In this document: one piece after another, positions 61,479 through 64,000 of the stretch
How the letters are laid out: each line of letters begins with the position of its first letter
Position numbering within the stretch: position 1 is the first letter of the stretch
From: Phycisphaera sp.
GTDB lineage: Bacteria; Planctomycetota; Phycisphaerae; Phycisphaerales; UBA1924
DNA length: 64,000 nt
Reading direction: 5' to 3'
Assembly: GCA_025916675.1 (NCBI GenBank)
Contig: CP098402.1
Coordinates: forward strand, 305,205-369,204
Program-made: the position numbers and the translations under genes
Notes under the pieces: generated by a model
The model's input: the letters and a program-made list of their open reading frames with translations, nothing else
Databases searched by the model: none
What the model was told of the DNA's origin: nothing

Positions 61479-62146
61479 TCGTCCACTTCTCCGTTTGCCC
61501 CCGAATTCCTGACTCTGTTCTTGGATGCGCTAGCGGCGTCCGTCTTGCGATCCCGTTCCATTGCGACGCGTTCTCGGAGCATGCGGCGGCCGCGGGCGAT
61601 CCTCGTCTCGATGGTCGTCTCGGGCAGGCCGGTCAATTCGCTGATGGCCTTGTAGTTCATGCCCCGCACGCACCGCAGCACCAGTGGCTCGCGGTAGCTC
61701 TCGGGCATCTGCGAGATCAGGTCGAGCAGCCAGTGCGCCTCATCAGCGCTCTCGGGCGCCGCAGCGGTCAGGTCGGGCGTTTCGTCACGCTGGAACGTGC
61801 CGGGGTCGGTGGCCGCTTGGCTCTCCAGGGCGTTGCGGCGGCGCGTCTTCTTGCGGCCCTCGGCCCGGGCGGCGTTGATGGCCACCGTGCGGAGCCAGGG
61901 ACGCAACGCGCCCGGTGTGCGAAGCTCCCGGACGCTACGCACGAACGTCGCGGCGATGTCTTGGAGCAGGTCGTCCAGGTCGGCCTCGCGCGGCATGTGG
62001 GCCAGCACGATGGCGGCGACCCAGCGGCGATGGCTCTGCCAGAGCTGCTGGACGGCCTCGGAGTGGCCCTCGGTCGCGCGCACCACCAGCGCAGGGTCGA
62101 CCCGGTATCGATCCACCGACGCCGTGCTGGGGGGCTTGGCTTTCAT
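61475..62146 (-). CDS. ECF-type RNA polymerase sigma factor
   Basis: 223-residue extracytoplasmic-function sigma factor. Region 2 includes WVAAIVLAHMPREADLDDLL and ATFVRSVREL...LRPWLRTVAINAA; region 4 is MPESYREPLVLRCVRGMNYK followed by ISELTGLPETTIETRIARGR. The C-terminal 30 residues are a charged extension. The ATG at 62146 is chosen at the start of the family sequence. Its stop overlaps the anti-sigma gene by 4 bases. Autoregulation of the operon is usual in this group but I could not identify the promoter. Confidence 0.92.
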   Translation of the reverse strand: MKAKPPSTASVDRYRVDPALVVRATEGHSEAVQQLWQSHRRWVAAIVLAHMPREADLDDLLQDIAATFVRSVRELRTPGALRPWLRTVAINAARAEGRKKTRRRNALESQAATDPGTFQRDETPDLTAAAPESADEAHWLLDLISQMPESYREPLVLRCVRGMNYKAISELTGLPETTIETRIARGRRMLRERVAMERDRKTDAASASKNRVRNSGANGEVDE

Positions 62147-62411
62147 CCGTGTTTTCGCTCCGGGGCTCTCACTCCGTCTCCCTCCTCGACACCACGAGAT
62201 GCGCGGCTGCGGCCCACCCGCCACGAAGCGGCCCCGAGCATGGATTCGCAAGTGCCCTGGGGTCCGCCCATGCCGTTATACTTCGGATTCTCGGGCCGGC
62301 GGGTTCACTCCGCGTACCGATCAGGAAGCGAACCCATTGCCGAATCCGCCCGCCAACCGCCCAGCCAGCCAACGGGGAACCTCGCCTTGGTCGGCCGAGG
62401 GCGGCCTTTCC

Positions 62412-63419
62412 ATGCCGCTGGGCGATCACATTGAGGACCTCCGCCGCCGGCTAATCATCGCGTTTTTTGGGCTGGCCCCGATCCTGATCCTCTCGCTGGT
62501 CTTCGGCCGCCAGATCATCGACCTCATGCTGGTACCCCTGCGCGAGGCCCTCAAGGGCCGGGGGCTGCCCCCTGTGGTGCAGGTCACCGGGCCAATGGAG
62601 ACCTTCGGGGCCTACCTGCGCGTGTCCATCGCGGTCGCGGTCATCGTGGGGCTGCCCTGGCTGATCTACCAGGCTTGGCGGTTCGCGGCCCCTGGTCTCT
62701 ACGCGGCCGAGCGGCGGTTCGTGTACGTGCTGGCACCGATGAGCGTGGGGCTCACCGTCGCGTCGGTCGCATTCCTGTACTTCGTGATGATGCCGCTCGT
62801 GCTGGCGTTCTTCATCGGCTTCGGCCAGGCCCTGGGCGGTCCTAATCCCGGCACCGCCCAGCCCCCGCCGGCGATGGTGTTCCCTGAGGTCCCGTCGTTG
62901 CACGGCGATCCGCCAAGCCCGCAACCGGGCCAGATGTGGATCAACACCCGCCTGCAGGAGATGCGCATCGCCGTGGGCCAGCTCCCAGCCGTCGAGGTGG
63001 CCGACCCTGAGGAGGTCATCCAAGACGATGAACGGCCGCCCAAGGTCCGCATCCTGGGCGTGCCCCTCGCGCTGACGGCCGGGCTCAGCCAGCAGTTCCG
63101 CGTGGCCGAGTACATTAAGCTGCTGTTCCAGTTGACCCTCGCGATGGCCGTCGCGTTCCAGACGCCCGTCGTCGTGCTTCTGCTGTGCTGGACGGGATTG
63201 ATCGACCCCAGGGCGATGGGCAAGCACCGCAAGTACGCCGTGCTGGTCGCCGCGGTGCTGGGCGCGCTGCTGACGCCGGCCGACCCGATCTCGATGTTCG
63301 CCCTGGCGGTGCCGCTCTACACGCTGTACGAGCTTGGCCTGCTCATCGCACGCGTGCTGCCCGCCGACAAGCTGGCCGGCAACGCGGGCGAGGGCAACGT
63401 CGACGACGAGGGCTTGTAG
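62412..63419 (+). CDS. tatC: Twin-arginine translocase subunit TatC
   Basis: 335-residue TatC, the membrane receptor for folded twin-arginine proteins. It opens MPLGDHIEDLRRRLI, the standard N-terminus with the conserved acidic pair. Segments PMETFGAYLRVSIAVAVIVG and PWLIYQAWRFAAPGLYAAER are typical, and the C-terminal three helices include VAFQTPVVVLLLCWTGLI. An insertion of about 75 residues (about 140-215, Pro-rich then acidic) sits between the third and fourth helices, on the outer side, making it longer than the usual 250. Frame upstream of 62412 is shadow. tadA follows with no gap; tatA is not seen. Confidence 0.92.
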   Translation: MPLGDHIEDLRRRLIIAFFGLAPILILSLVFGRQIIDLMLVPLREALKGRGLPPVVQVTGPMETFGAYLRVSIAVAVIVGLPWLIYQAWRFAAPGLYAAERRFVYVLAPMSVGLTVASVAFLYFVMMPLVLAFFIGFGQALGGPNPGTAQPPPAMVFPEVPSLHGDPPSPQPGQMWINTRLQEMRIAVGQLPAVEVADPEEVIQDDERPPKVRILGVPLALTAGLSQQFRVAEYIKLLFQLTLAMAVAFQTPVVVLLLCWTGLIDPRAMGKHRKYAVLVAAVLGALLTPADPISMFALAVPLYTLYELGLLIARVLPADKLAGNAGEGNVDDEGL

Positions 63420-63968
<549 letters not shown>

Positions 63969-63972
63969 CGAG

Positions 63973-63992
63973 CCCCTCGCGCGAGCGAGGGG
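63973..63992. terminator. Hairpin after tadA
   Basis: CCCCTCGC pairs perfectly with GCGAGGGG over a GCGA loop, 4 bases beyond the tadA stop. The window ends 8 bases later, so a T tract cannot be assessed. Confidence 0.45.
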
Positions 63993-64000
63993 AAAGTGCG

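Overview
The window looks like a chromosomal segment of a planctomycete, most likely of the Phycisphaerae/Phycisphaerales type. The evidence is high GC throughout, four secreted proteins ending in tandem 'LTIFDFLxFQN' dockerin-like repeats and a terminal Gly-Cys, an LEPR-xLL N-terminal motif, an H-X9-DG pseudopilin, the CxxCGYxL...GxCPECG zinc ribbon, and many translatable intergenic palindromes. I saw no rRNA, tRNA, CRISPR array, transposase or integrase, so this is mostly core genome with small accessory patches. About 54 protein genes are called; most other long open frames are shadows caused by GC-rich codon usage.

Layout. 1-1070: edge of a secreted protein, then a gene-free stretch with a 21-bp tandem array and a 45-bp-arm inverted repeat. 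1071-7637: elongation operon with PBP2, RodA, RsmG and a DinG-type helicase. 7638-11394 (minus): a tightly coupled four-gene locus with a sugar-nucleotide transferase-like protein, an exosortase lacking its catalytic Cys and His, an EpsI-like protein and a polyprenyl-phosphate sugar transferase. 11621-18961: AbgT transporter, agmatinase-family enzyme, stand-alone ATP synthase epsilon subunit, FecCD permease, SprA-related protein, ribosomal protein L31, CBS, HIT and PilZ proteins. 19235-24226: dockerin protein, FAD oxidoreductase, LuxR-type regulator, lipoprotein. 24246-34393: surface-glycan and envelope genes (a double GT2 glycosyltransferase, a PLP decarboxylase, a secreted cyclophilin, another GT2, and an LptF/LptG pair). 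34539-40122: a pseudopilin, then a minus-strand operon of phosphatase, MqnA, sigma-like multi-HTH protein and GatB.

40258-42540: recR, a FG-GAP/dockerin gene, and a second copy of the recR 3' end, so the secreted-protein gene lies between direct repeats. 42675-49449: lipoprotein, zinc-ribbon membrane protein, a 42-bp (2 x 21) tandem array, a lower-GC parallel beta-helix protein, an unrecognised FN3-like protein and a palindrome-rich gap. 49450-58624: cardiolipin synthase, DUF58 protein, dockerin proteins, Eis-type acetyltransferase, DUF1569 protein, MoxR ATPase. 59096-62146 (minus): ECF sigma factor, anti-sigma factor and PDZ protein. 62412-63968: TatC and TadA.

Taken together the segment is rich in envelope functions: wall elongation, Lpt export, glycan assembly, Tat export, pseudopilin and C-terminally tagged secreted proteins. 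The observations most worth following are the catalytically degenerate exosortase locus, the recR 3'-end duplication, the sigma-like protein coupled to GatB, and the two 21-bp-based arrays.
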